This document shows, in pieces, positions 46,811 through 55,026 of a DNA stretch of 64,000 nucleotides. A program made the translations under genes and the position numbers. Location of the stretch: NCBI GenBank assembly GCA_016214035.1, contig JACRPF010000007.1, forward strand, positions 209,233 through 273,232. Direction: 5' to 3'. The first letter of the stretch is position 1. Each line of letters begins with the position of its first letter. The notes below the pieces were generated by a model, which did not search any database, had not been told where the DNA came from, and saw only the letters and a program-made list of their open reading frames with translations. This DNA comes from Spirochaetota bacterium. GTDB lineage: Bacteria; Spirochaetota; Brachyspiria; Brachyspirales; JACRPF01.

Positions 46811-47782
46811 ATGTTCGGCAGAAAAAAGATAGTGTATGTCCTCGGTTCCGGCGCCGCATTCGGCATAGCTCACGTCGGGGTGCTTCAGTTCCTGGAGGCG
46901 ATGCGCATCAAGCCGTCTGCCATCGTCGGATCGTCAATGGGGGCATTTCTCGGCTGCATGTATGCCGCGGGTCTTTCATCAAAAGAAATTGCCGCCATCG
47001 TCGAGCGGTTCAACGCGCCGAAAATTGCGAACCTGTTCATGCCGTCGTTTCCGCACGGAGGCATCGTGTCTACCGACCGTATACGCGAGTTTCTGTTCCA
47101 TGTCGTCGGCGACAGGAACATCGAATGCCTTCCGATACCGTTCGTCTGCGTCGCCACCGATATCATCACCGGCGAAGAAGTTATCTTCAACAAAGGCCCG
47201 CTGCTTGACGCGGTGATAGCCTCGCTCTCCATGCCCGGCATTTTCGCGCCCTGCAGATTCGCGGGGCGTCAGCTTGTCGACGGAGGCCTCACCAATCCGC
47301 TCCCGATGGATATCGCCCGGAAACTCGGCAACTTTTCCATAGCTGTCAACGTGCTCCCGCGGGTACATCCCGCCGAAAAACGCATGAACGCGACGGAACG
47401 ACTTGCCGTACTCAAAGAGCCGGTGGAAAAGACGCCGAAAGCGATGCCGCCGTTCCCGAACATCATGTCGGCACTTACCGCCATGCAGCACACCGGCACC
47501 GCAAAGGGCATCCCCGGCAGCATGGCTGCGCGTATGGTTAAAAACATCGAGGACCGGTCGCCGGGGATTTTCGACGTTATCTCGAACATGGTATGGATAT
47601 TCTCGCGTGAGCTTATACGCGAGCGCAGGTCCTGGGGACGATATCTGCTCATCGAACCGGACGTGCGGGGGTTCAACATGTTCGATTTCACCAAGGGTAC
47701 CGCGATAATACACCGCGGGTATGACGCCGCTAAGGAATTCGCACCGAGACTCGCGCGTCTTGCATCGCGCTGGAAAATATGA
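46811..47782 (+). CDS. Patatin-like phospholipase (RssA/YchK type)
   Basis: A 323-residue hydrolase. The start at 46811 is supported by CAGGAG 8 bases upstream; longer readings are less likely. The glycine-rich oxyanion loop is VLGSGAAFGIAHVG, the nucleophile elbow is VGSSMGAFLG (Ser42), and the catalytic Asp is in QLVDGGLTNPLP. The loop lacks the usual Arg (GGGARG becomes GSGAAFG), a variation seen in some members. It is divergent from ctpA. The end is 26 bp from the convergent flagellar operon. Confidence 0.88.
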   Translation: MFGRKKIVYVLGSGAAFGIAHVGVLQFLEAMRIKPSAIVGSSMGAFLGCMYAAGLSSKEIAAIVERFNAPKIANLFMPSFPHGGIVSTDRIREFLFHVVGDRNIECLPIPFVCVATDIITGEEVIFNKGPLLDAVIASLSMPGIFAPCRFAGRQLVDGGLTNPLPMDIARKLGNFSIAVNVLPRVHPAEKRMNATERLAVLKEPVEKTPKAMPPFPNIMSALTAMQHTGTAKGIPGSMAARMVKNIEDRSPGIFDVISNMVWIFSRELIRERRSWGRYLLIEPDVRGFNMFDFTKGTAIIHRGYDAAKEFAPRLARLASRWKI

Positions 47783-47808
47783 GTTAATTGCGGATGATAT
47801 TCCGTACG

Positions 47809-48138
47809 CTACTGCAATATATTGATGATACGGCCCTTGCCGGGAGAAAGATCGTCCTCTAGTTCAGCGATTACTTCCTCGCCTTTACGGCCTTTTTTTT
47901 TCCGGTAATGCATGTAGAGAAAACCGCGCCGACCCTCGCGCCTGCGCCGGATCAGCTGGCTTGGTGTTGATTCATCGGTTGCAACCACCGTCGCATCCTT
48001 CTGGTATGAATCACGGTCTATATCAAGGTCTTCGGCCTGCATCGTAAGCGCGCGTTCTGCCATGCGCGCATGCTCGCTTCGGCTCACCGTGGCCTGCTGC
48101 GCGTAGATGAGCTGCATATCGATGGGGAGTATGCTCAC
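47809..48138 (-). CDS. Small basic protein, last gene of the flagellar operon
   Basis: A 109-residue protein I cannot name. It starts with a short amphipathic segment (MSILPIDMQLIYAQQATVSRSEHAR), has an acidic middle, and a strongly basic tail (RRRREGRRGFLYMHYRKKKGRKG). It begins 11 bp after the FapA-like gene. Short proteins with a similar start (MSI-P-IDMQ) occur after DUF342 genes in other flagellated bacteria, as I recall, so a role in flagellar assembly is plausible. Confidence 0.55.
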   Translation of the reverse strand: MSILPIDMQLIYAQQATVSRSEHARMAERALTMQAEDLDIDRDSYQKDATVVATDESTPSQLIRRRREGRRGFLYMHYRKKKGRKGEEVIAELEDDLSPGKGRIINILQ

Positions 48139-48149
48139 ACATGCCTCCG

Positions 48150-50396
48150 CTAGAGCGCCGCCCGCTTCACCTGCTGTGGCGCGCCCTTATATGCTTCTAT
48201 CTGAATCACGCCGTTCTCTTCGTAGAAGGTGACCGCCTTGAACGTGTCACGCACCTCAAGCTCGGCGCTTTTCACCGCAACAATCACGCCGGGGAATACC
48301 GTCTTTGCCGCCGATATTTTCGCGTTCACCTGGACACCGAGCAGATAGGTGTTAATCTCTTCTATTTCTTTTGTAATCGCTTTCAGACGTTCCTGTACTT
48401 CCGCAAGCCGTTGTTTCTGATCCTCAAGCAGCTGCATTTTCTCATCGTCGTGCTTTTTCCCCCGCGTCTGCATCTCAAGGTTTTTCACTGTCGCTTCAAG
48501 GTCGGGCAGATTCCGTCCGCCCACCTGCCAGCGCGCGATGAGTTCCTTGAGTTTGTCAATCTCATCGCCTATTTCATTGAGCCGTTTTTTGTATCCGCCC
48601 ATCTCCTGCATATGCCGCTGCAGCGATGTCTGCTCTTCTTCGGTAAGCTCCTTTCCGGCATTCTTCTCATGGAATGATGTGATGAAACGTTCCTTTTCCT
48701 CGCTGAGCTTGATTGTCCCCGCGCGTTCATTCTCGAGCGACGCGATGCCCGCCTTCCACTGCGCCTCATAATAACCGCGAAGATCGCCTTCCTGTATCAT
48801 TTCGCGTTCTTCGGTAAGATCGGTGAGTTTCTGCCGTACGCGCGGCGGTATTCCCGCTGCCACAATGGTCTTCGCCGAAGTGGCCGAACCGAAAACTTTA
48901 GCGTTGATTTCTTCCATCGCACGGACACGGCCGCCGGTGATGACCGAACGCCGCCCCACGATGACCACACGCCTGCCTGCATCCAGATTCGAATGCATGA
49001 CCGCCTCGGTGACCACCACATCTCTTCCGGCTTCTACGTTCGCGTTCTCGATGAACTTCGCGATAACGTCATTGCCTGCTTTCAGCTTCGCGCCGCCCTT
49101 GCCCTGCACGCCGAGCTTGACCATGATATCGCCCTCGGACATGAGTTCCGCTTTACCCACGGAGCCTTTCACATCGATATTGCCGGCGGCCTGTATCTTA
49201 TAATTATCAAGCACGTTACCGCCGACGAACACATTGCCGAGGAACGTAATATTGCCCGTTTCCGGACCCACGTCGCCTTTCACATTGAACACGGGCTCCA
49301 CATAGAGCTTGTTGAACTTATATACCACCTGGCCGTTAATCTTCGATATGACCTTGGTACGGTCGGCTGATATCTCAACATTAGTCCCGGCGATGTCGCC
49401 GAAATCGATGTCCTTCCCTTTTTTCGCCTCGATGAACTTGCCTTTGACGGTCTTCCCCGGAACACCGTCGCTCGCCTCTATCTTCTGCGCGAGCACCTGT
49501 CCTACCGTCACGTTCTCGATGATATTCAGGTCTTTGTAGTCTACATTCGAATTCTCGTCGATATTCTTCGGCACGCTCTTTTTTTCGATATCCACTTTGT
49601 ATTCAATGCGCGCATTCTCGCCGTTGACCGGCGGCGTCCCGTTCGCGATAAGGAACGGTCTTCCGGTGATGCTCTTCTCCACCACTTCCTTAATCGAACC
49701 CTCATCAAGCCCGTGCACAATGCCGCTGCCGCCGAGCAGATCGATGATATCCTGTTCGTCCACTTCGCGTCCGTTCTTCTGCGGCGCCGTTACATTGACG
49801 AACACCTTCATCTCGTCTTCGGACACATCAATTGTCGCGCGGCCGTCATTATATATGTTCGGCTGCCATTCGGCTATTTTCACCCACTGGCTCTTCGCCT
49901 GCTTGACGAGTTTGTTCACCATATTTATGTCGTATTCGAATATCTCTTTGCCGAGCAGCATCTGCTGCACCACCACCGGATCGTTCACCGGTACGCCCTT
50001 GCCTTTCGCGGGCGTTACTTTCAGCATCACGCCGCCGCGTGTAACACGGACCACCGCGGCACCGTCACGGTCTTTGGGCTCCGGGATGTTCGCCGCAGCC
50101 TTACCCATCGGTCCGAATATGAACTGTTCCTCGGCGCGTGCGGCAACCGCGAACGTCTGCTCACGCGGCGTATAGGTAAATGCGATGCGATAGGGTTTCG
50201 CGCCGACACCGAAAAGGCCGTCGGCACCGTTCTCGATAACTGCATATTCAATATCTTCAAGGGGGCATTTGAAATACTCAGCGGCCCGCTCCATGCCTGC
50301 CTCAAGCGAGGGGGCAGCGAGCTCAACACGCCGGGGCGCGTCTTTCAGCGTCTGATAGAAGTCACTGGTGATGATGAGTTTCTTCAGTTCATTCAT
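48150..50396 (-). CDS. fapA: FapA/DUF342 protein with N-terminal Jag-N domain
   Basis: A 748-residue protein. The N-terminus (about 28-75; EAGMERAAEYFKCPLEDIEY, GADGLFGVGAKPYRI) matches the Jag-N domain of the RNA-binding protein KhpB. DUF342 (FapA) follows: a region ending near 360, then a right-handed beta-helix (about 390-530; GNITFLGNVFVGGNV, AAGNIDVKGSVGKAELMSEGD). A long coiled coil (about 535-690) and a final short beta region end the protein. DUF342 proteins are linked to flagellar assembly and cell-shape functions. It is translated 4 bp after the sigma factor gene stop. Confidence 0.87.
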   Translation of the reverse strand: MNELKKLIITSDFYQTLKDAPRRVELAAPSLEAGMERAAEYFKCPLEDIEYAVIENGADGLFGVGAKPYRIAFTYTPREQTFAVAARAEEQFIFGPMGKAAANIPEPKDRDGAAVVRVTRGGVMLKVTPAKGKGVPVNDPVVVQQMLLGKEIFEYDINMVNKLVKQAKSQWVKIAEWQPNIYNDGRATIDVSEDEMKVFVNVTAPQKNGREVDEQDIIDLLGGSGIVHGLDEGSIKEVVEKSITGRPFLIANGTPPVNGENARIEYKVDIEKKSVPKNIDENSNVDYKDLNIIENVTVGQVLAQKIEASDGVPGKTVKGKFIEAKKGKDIDFGDIAGTNVEISADRTKVISKINGQVVYKFNKLYVEPVFNVKGDVGPETGNITFLGNVFVGGNVLDNYKIQAAGNIDVKGSVGKAELMSEGDIMVKLGVQGKGGAKLKAGNDVIAKFIENANVEAGRDVVVTEAVMHSNLDAGRRVVIVGRRSVITGGRVRAMEEINAKVFGSATSAKTIVAAGIPPRVRQKLTDLTEEREMIQEGDLRGYYEAQWKAGIASLENERAGTIKLSEEKERFITSFHEKNAGKELTEEEQTSLQRHMQEMGGYKKRLNEIGDEIDKLKELIARWQVGGRNLPDLEATVKNLEMQTRGKKHDDEKMQLLEDQKQRLAEVQERLKAITKEIEEINTYLLGVQVNAKISAAKTVFPGVIVAVKSAELEVRDTFKAVTFYEENGVIQIEAYKGAPQQVKRAAL

Positions 50397-50399
50397 GAA

Positions 50400-51179
50400 C
50401 TATACAAGACTCTTTTTTATCTCGTTGAGCTTATACCGGAGCGCCTGAATCGCCTTGGTGTGAAGCTGTGATACGCGGCTCTCGGTGACATTGAGCACCG
50501 CGCCGATTTCCTTGAGTGTCAAATCTTCATAATAGTAGAGGATGAGCACCTGCTTTTCTTTTTCAGGGAGCGTCTTGAGCGATTCGACAATCGTTTTCCG
50601 TATTTCATCACGTTCGGCGATGGCGTCGGGGTTGAGGCCCTCGGGTCCCGCAAGCGTATCCGCGAACGATATCTCGTCGGCGTCGTCACCGGTATAATAC
50701 ACGTCATTGAGCGACACCACGGACGATTCCGTGATGCGCTTCATAATCTTCTGATACTCGTCCATGTCCATGCCGACTTCTTTGGCCACCTCGTCATCGG
50801 TGACATCGCGGCCGAACTTCGCCTCGAGTATCTGCACCGCGCGCTCTATCTCTTTCGCTTTTTTGCGCATGGAGCGCGGCACCCAGTCACGCTGCCGGAG
50901 CGCATCGAATATCGCGCCGCGTATACGGGTAACCGCATAGGTCTTGAACTTTATATCACGATCGGGATCATATTTTTCAACCGCATCAATCAGTCCGAAA
51001 GAACCGTCGCTCACGAGGTCGTTGAAGTCGATATTATCCGGCATGCCGACGGCAATCTTACCAGCGACATATTTTACGAGCGGAGCATATTTTTTTATAA
51101 GGCCTTCACGTATCTTGGGGTCGTGCTTCTTCTGGTACTTGTGCCAGAACTCCTGTTCGTTCTCGTCAGTGATCTTCAC
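50400..51179 (-). CDS. fliA: Flagellar sigma factor FliA/WhiG (sigma-28 family)
   Basis: A 259-residue sigma factor with regions 2 (DLVSDGSFGLIDAVEKYDP, FKTYAVTRIRGAIFDALR), 3 (RDVTDDEVAKEVGMDMDEYQK) and 4 (LTLKEIGAVLNVTESRVSQLHT). It lacks the region 1 of housekeeping sigma factors. It would transcribe late flagellar and chemotaxis genes. The gene is inside the flagellar operon, after the transmembrane protein, and its stop is four bases before the FapA gene. Confidence 0.95.
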   Translation of the reverse strand: MKITDENEQEFWHKYQKKHDPKIREGLIKKYAPLVKYVAGKIAVGMPDNIDFNDLVSDGSFGLIDAVEKYDPDRDIKFKTYAVTRIRGAIFDALRQRDWVPRSMRKKAKEIERAVQILEAKFGRDVTDDEVAKEVGMDMDEYQKIMKRITESSVVSLNDVYYTGDDADEISFADTLAGPEGLNPDAIAERDEIRKTIVESLKTLPEKEKQVLILYYYEDLTLKEIGAVLNVTESRVSQLHTKAIQALRYKLNEIKKSLV

Positions 51180-51212
51180 CGCTCGCCTTCTCCTTTGCCG
51201 GCGTGGCGTTCG

Positions 51213-52133
51213 TTATTTCCCCGCATCGCGCTTCATCATGGTCCGAACCGCACGCGCCATCACTTCGGGACTCTTGTCGATTACGACACCCTTGCGTCCT
51301 GAAGCCGCGGCCGCCGGACCGTGTTCCGGAATACCGGCTGCTGCCGTATCATCTCTGCTAGCCTCAATGCGCATGTTCTCTTTTGCCTTATCGAGCGCAA
51401 AATCGTCGATGAGCACTTTTGAGACATCCGGCGAAATGATATCATCAATGGTGTCGGCGGAAGGTACTGCCGATACAGCCATCCGTTCAGTCTTCGCCTC
51501 AGCGCTATTATGCCCTAAATTCGAATTTTTATCAACCTCTGCGGAAGCGCTTTTCGGCATTTCCCGCGGCGTGGAGGCCTGTGCCGTTGCCGACGCCGGC
51601 GCGCCCTGCGTGCGGACAGACTCGGGCGCACTTCTTTTTATCGACACGACATCATCCTCAAGTCCGTCTACATTCGAACGTTTGAGATTCTGCCGCCGTG
51701 TCATTTCCTCGTCATCAACCGGCCGTCCCGCAGATGCCGTTCGAAGCGCAGCGGCAGCAGCTTTGTACGCACCGGCGGCGGCTTCAGGCATTTCGGCCGC
51801 TGTTGCCCCCGGTGTTCCCGATAAACTATCCGCCGGTTTAACCTGTTCTGCCGACGGCACATATACAACATCGCCCTCTGCGGACGTTTCACGTTCGCCG
51901 GCCTGCGGTACGATGCGCATGACCGCAAATTTGACCAGATAGAATATCCCGCCGATAACCGCACCCGCGATGACGGCACGGATGAAACCGACGCCTATCC
52001 CGTGACGGTTTGCCAGTGAAACAATGAACGATATGATGAAACCGAGGATAAAGCCGGTGATATAGAGCTGCAGATCGGCATTCTTTTTCAGGCTGTCTTT
52101 CAGCTGAGAAACCATGTCATTCGATCCGGCCAC
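51213..52133 (-). CDS. Two-pass membrane protein with disordered tail, between flhG and fliA
   Basis: A 306-residue protein not recognised by name. The GTG start at 52133 has a GGGGG-like site upstream. Two hydrophobic segments are at about 22-41 and 49-70. From about 78 the tail is rich in Ala, Pro, Ser and acidic residues and looks disordered; the last 25 residues (GVVIDKSPEVMARAVRTMMK) are basic and helical. It starts 12 bp after the flhG stop and fliA follows after 33 bp, so it is expressed with the flagellar export genes. Confidence 0.6.
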   Translation of the reverse strand: MAGSNDMVSQLKDSLKKNADLQLYITGFILGFIISFIVSLANRHGIGVGFIRAVIAGAVIGGIFYLVKFAVMRIVPQAGERETSAEGDVVYVPSAEQVKPADSLSGTPGATAAEMPEAAAGAYKAAAAALRTASAGRPVDDEEMTRRQNLKRSNVDGLEDDVVSIKRSAPESVRTQGAPASATAQASTPREMPKSASAEVDKNSNLGHNSAEAKTERMAVSAVPSADTIDDIISPDVSKVLIDDFALDKAKENMRIEASRDDTAAAGIPEHGPAAAASGRKGVVIDKSPEVMARAVRTMMKRDAGK

Positions 52134-52145
52134 GTGATGCCCCCG

Positions 52146-53006
52146 CTACTCGGCGTAAAATGCGGCGATATTTTTGAAAAATCCTTTAAGCCCTTTGGGT
52201 TCCTTGAACTCTTTATCGGTGATTTTGAGCAGCCGCTGCGCCAGATGGTCGAGACACATCGCCGCGCGCGACTTCGGATCGAGCTCCATGAACGGGAGCT
52301 GACGGATAACCGCCTGGGATACTATCTCGTCCTCGAACACGAAACCGAGATTGTTCACCTTCATGTTGAGGAACTGGCTTGCGATGTTGACCACGCGCTC
52401 ACTGACCTTCCGCGCCTCGGTGACCGATTTCACGCGGTTGATGATGAGCTTGAGATCCGGACTCGTCGCCTCGCTCGATATAGCCTTGATGATGCCGTAT
52501 GCGTCGGTGATGGCGGTCGGCTCCGGCGTGGTGACAATGACCACTTCGTCTGCGGCAAGCACAAATGACAGCACATTGTTGGAAACGCCCGCGCCCGTAT
52601 CGATGATGATGATATCGGCGTCGTTGAGCTCTTCGAGACCGTTCACCAGATTATTCCTGCTCTCCTCGGAAAGATTCGCCAGCTGTGAAAAACCCGACGC
52701 GCCGGCGATAAAGCGTATGCCGTAGTTCGTGTTGATGACGATATCACGCATCTTCTTGAGGCCCTTCATGACGTGGAACAGATTGAACTCGGGGATCTTG
52801 CCGAGTATCACATTCACGTTCGCAAGGCCCAGGTCCGCGTCCATGACGATGACCTTTTTGTTGTAGCGCCCGAGCGCAATACCGAGATTGATGGCGACGT
52901 TGGTCTTTCCCACACCGCCCTTGCCGCTCGTCACCGCAATGACCCGCTGCTGATACTGCACGGGGCCGCTCATCATTTTTCTCAATTCGTCTGCCTGGTC
53001 AGCCAT
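52146..53006 (-). CDS. flhG: FlhG (YlxH/FleN), MinD-type ATPase for flagellar number control
   Basis: A 286-residue ATPase. The start at 53006 has GGAG upstream and gives an N-terminus with the activator helix DQADELRKMM, the DQAxxLR motif that stimulates FlhF GTPase. The deviant Walker A is SGKGGVGKTNVAINLG (Lys29 and Lys34); VIVMDADLGLANV and IIIDTGAGVS follow. It would act with FlhF to set flagellum number and position. The start falls four bases after the flhF stop. Confidence 0.93.
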   Translation of the reverse strand: MADQADELRKMMSGPVQYQQRVIAVTSGKGGVGKTNVAINLGIALGRYNKKVIVMDADLGLANVNVILGKIPEFNLFHVMKGLKKMRDIVINTNYGIRFIAGASGFSQLANLSEESRNNLVNGLEELNDADIIIIDTGAGVSNNVLSFVLAADEVVIVTTPEPTAITDAYGIIKAISSEATSPDLKLIINRVKSVTEARKVSERVVNIASQFLNMKVNNLGFVFEDEIVSQAVIRQLPFMELDPKSRAAMCLDHLAQRLLKITDKEFKEPKGLKGFFKNIAAFYAE

Positions 53007-53010
53007 GCAT

Positions 53011-54678
53011 TCATTCTCCGTAGATTCGTTCGATGATATGCTGCTTCCCCTTCGCCGCCTCGATGACATCGCGCGGCACGCTTTGTCCGAAGCAGAGATA
53101 GGACAGCGAAAGACGGTTCTTGATGACAGCCGAAAGTGCGGCACCGATATAGCTCGTTTCATCGAGCTTGGTGATGATAGCGCCGCTGTAATTGAGCATC
53201 TTGAAATTATCGATGATATCGAGCGCGTCGTAATATTTTGTGGTGGCGCTTATCACCAGCTGCACGTCGAGATCGATGCGCGCGGTGTTCTTGAGAAATT
53301 TCCCCACCTGCATGATCTCCTCGGTGTTCTTCGGCGAACGTCCGATGGAATCGACGAAGATGAGTCCGCTGCCCTTGAACGACAGCACTTCCTCGCGGAA
53401 CGACTCCGGGTTCTTGCACATCGCGAACGGCACCTTCATGATCTCCGCATACCGGCGGAGCTGTTCCTCGGCGGCGATGCGGTAGCAGTCGAGCGTGATG
53501 AACTTCATCTCCTGGCGCACATTGCGGAAGAGCGACGCGAGTTTCGGTATCGTCGTCGTCTTTCCCACACCCGTGGGGCCTACCAGCATGATTATTTTCT
53601 TCCGCTGTGTGAGCGGTATGCCGTTCGCCAGAAACAGGTTCTTGTCGAAGTAGTTCTCTATGGCGGTCTTGACCGTATTGTTATCCTGATAGAAACGCGC
53701 ATCGGACTGATGATACAGATATTCGCGAAGCTCGTCGATGGCGTCCTCGGGAAAGTCGCGTCTGCGGAGCAGTGAAAGATGTTTGGCAATCACATCATCG
53801 CCGCCGGCGCTTTCGAAGGCCGCCGAACGTTTCGGCGCGGCCTCGGCGCGGGTAAAAAACACTTCCGCGGCGGGCGCGGCAGGCACGGACTGCTGCTTGG
53901 GCATGGGCGCACGGAACAGCGGCTCATCGGTATAGGTATCGTCTTTCGGTGTCCGTGAAGGTGCTGCGGCAGCAGGCGCCGTATTATCATTTAATATCCG
54001 CATATTTTTGCGGAACAATGTCGTATCGTCATCGGTGCTTTTCGCTGTACGTGGCTCGCGTCTGCGCGGTGTCACGGGGGGCGGCAGCGGTTCTTCCGTT
54101 TCATCCGATTCATCTTCTTCGAAACGCGCTTCCTCCGCCGCCGGTGCGGGCTGCGCGGAAGATTGCGTGCGCTGCTGTGCGATGAGCCCCATCAGCATAT
54201 CGATCTTCTTCTCAAGCGCGTTTACGCGTTCGCTCTCGCCCGAGGAGGATGCTTCGGGCCGTACACGCGGCGGCGGAAGCACTTCCATTTCATCGTCGAT
54301 ATTCTGCTGACGCTCACGTGCTGCAGCATCATCGTCGGCGGTGCGCCGCTGTGCCGCTTTAATATTTTTATTGATTTGCAGTATACGCTTGCCTATCTCT
54401 TCGCCGTTGATGGGTTTATGCTTGGTTATCTCGGGGGAACGCAGTTCTTTCTGCGCGGCGTTATCCTTATCCCGTTCGGCGTTCTTGAGTATTTCATAGC
54501 TCGCGCTCTGGAGCATAATACGCACTTCGTGTTCTTTCTTGCCGGTCACCATGCCCACAAGGCTTTTCTGCGACACTTCACGCTCGGTAAGAATGGTGAA
54601 ATTATTGCCGTGCTTGATCTTAGCCAGACCGAGCGCCGCAGCGCGGGTTTTACCACGGTACGTTTTGATATCGAGCAT
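53011..54678 (-). CDS. flhF: FlhF, SRP-type GTPase for flagellar placement
   Basis: A 555-residue GTPase. The N-terminal B domain (about 1-60; IKTYRGKTRAAALGLAKIKH) is followed by a long variable, acidic and proline-rich stretch, then the N and G domains. The P-loop is LVGPTGVGKTTTIPKLA (near 363), with ITLDCYRIAAEEQL, VDSIGRSPKNTE and TKLDETSYIGA typical of FlhF. The AAAGGATG site precedes the ATG. The gene is directly downstream of a gene for a small free-standing copy of the same N-terminal domain. Confidence 0.93.
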   Translation of the reverse strand: MLDIKTYRGKTRAAALGLAKIKHGNNFTILTEREVSQKSLVGMVTGKKEHEVRIMLQSASYEILKNAERDKDNAAQKELRSPEITKHKPINGEEIGKRILQINKNIKAAQRRTADDDAAARERQQNIDDEMEVLPPPRVRPEASSSGESERVNALEKKIDMLMGLIAQQRTQSSAQPAPAAEEARFEEDESDETEEPLPPPVTPRRREPRTAKSTDDDTTLFRKNMRILNDNTAPAAAAPSRTPKDDTYTDEPLFRAPMPKQQSVPAAPAAEVFFTRAEAAPKRSAAFESAGGDDVIAKHLSLLRRRDFPEDAIDELREYLYHQSDARFYQDNNTVKTAIENYFDKNLFLANGIPLTQRKKIIMLVGPTGVGKTTTIPKLASLFRNVRQEMKFITLDCYRIAAEEQLRRYAEIMKVPFAMCKNPESFREEVLSFKGSGLIFVDSIGRSPKNTEEIMQVGKFLKNTARIDLDVQLVISATTKYYDALDIIDNFKMLNYSGAIITKLDETSYIGAALSAVIKNRLSLSYLCFGQSVPRDVIEAAKGKQHIIERIYGE

Positions 54679-54703
54679 AGCCGCCCATCCTTTTCAGAAT
54701 CGT

Positions 54704-54895
54704 TTAATGAACATCCGGGGTGAGAAAAAACTCGGGGATGGCGACGACGACCTCGAAGGATTCGTCGGCAAACCCCAGAAAATGCTTGCGGGTGACCTTT
54801 TTCACCTGGATGATGTAAAAGTTCTCACCGCACTCCTTGCGAACCTTCGCCAGAACGTCCGTCCGGCTCTTACCAAAGTACTTTTTCTCGCGCAT
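54704..54895 (-). CDS. Small stand-alone FlhF N-terminal-domain protein
   Basis: A 63-residue protein with a very strong GGAGGAAACACC ribosome site before the ATG at 54895. It aligns along most of its length with residues 1-57 of the FlhF encoded next door: KKYFGKSRTDVLAKVRKECG against IKTYRGKTRAAALGLAKIKHG, then ENFYII against NNFTIL, LGF against VGM, and FEVVV against HEVRI. No GTPase part follows; the stop is 25 bp before flhF. It is most simply a duplicated FlhF B domain, and may modulate FlhF or FlhB/FliF contacts. That function is inferred. Confidence 0.75.
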   Translation of the reverse strand: MREKKYFGKSRTDVLAKVRKECGENFYIIQVKKVTRKHFLGFADESFEVVVAIPEFFLTPDVH

Positions 54896-55026
54896 GGTGT
54901 TTCCTCCTTTGATATACTGCATTATCGGAACAATACGCTTTTGGTTAACCTCGTTTTGTACGTCAAAAAAACCGCGCCAGCCGTTCAAGGGGAAGACATG
55001 TACCGCTGTAGTCATATGCACTCCTC

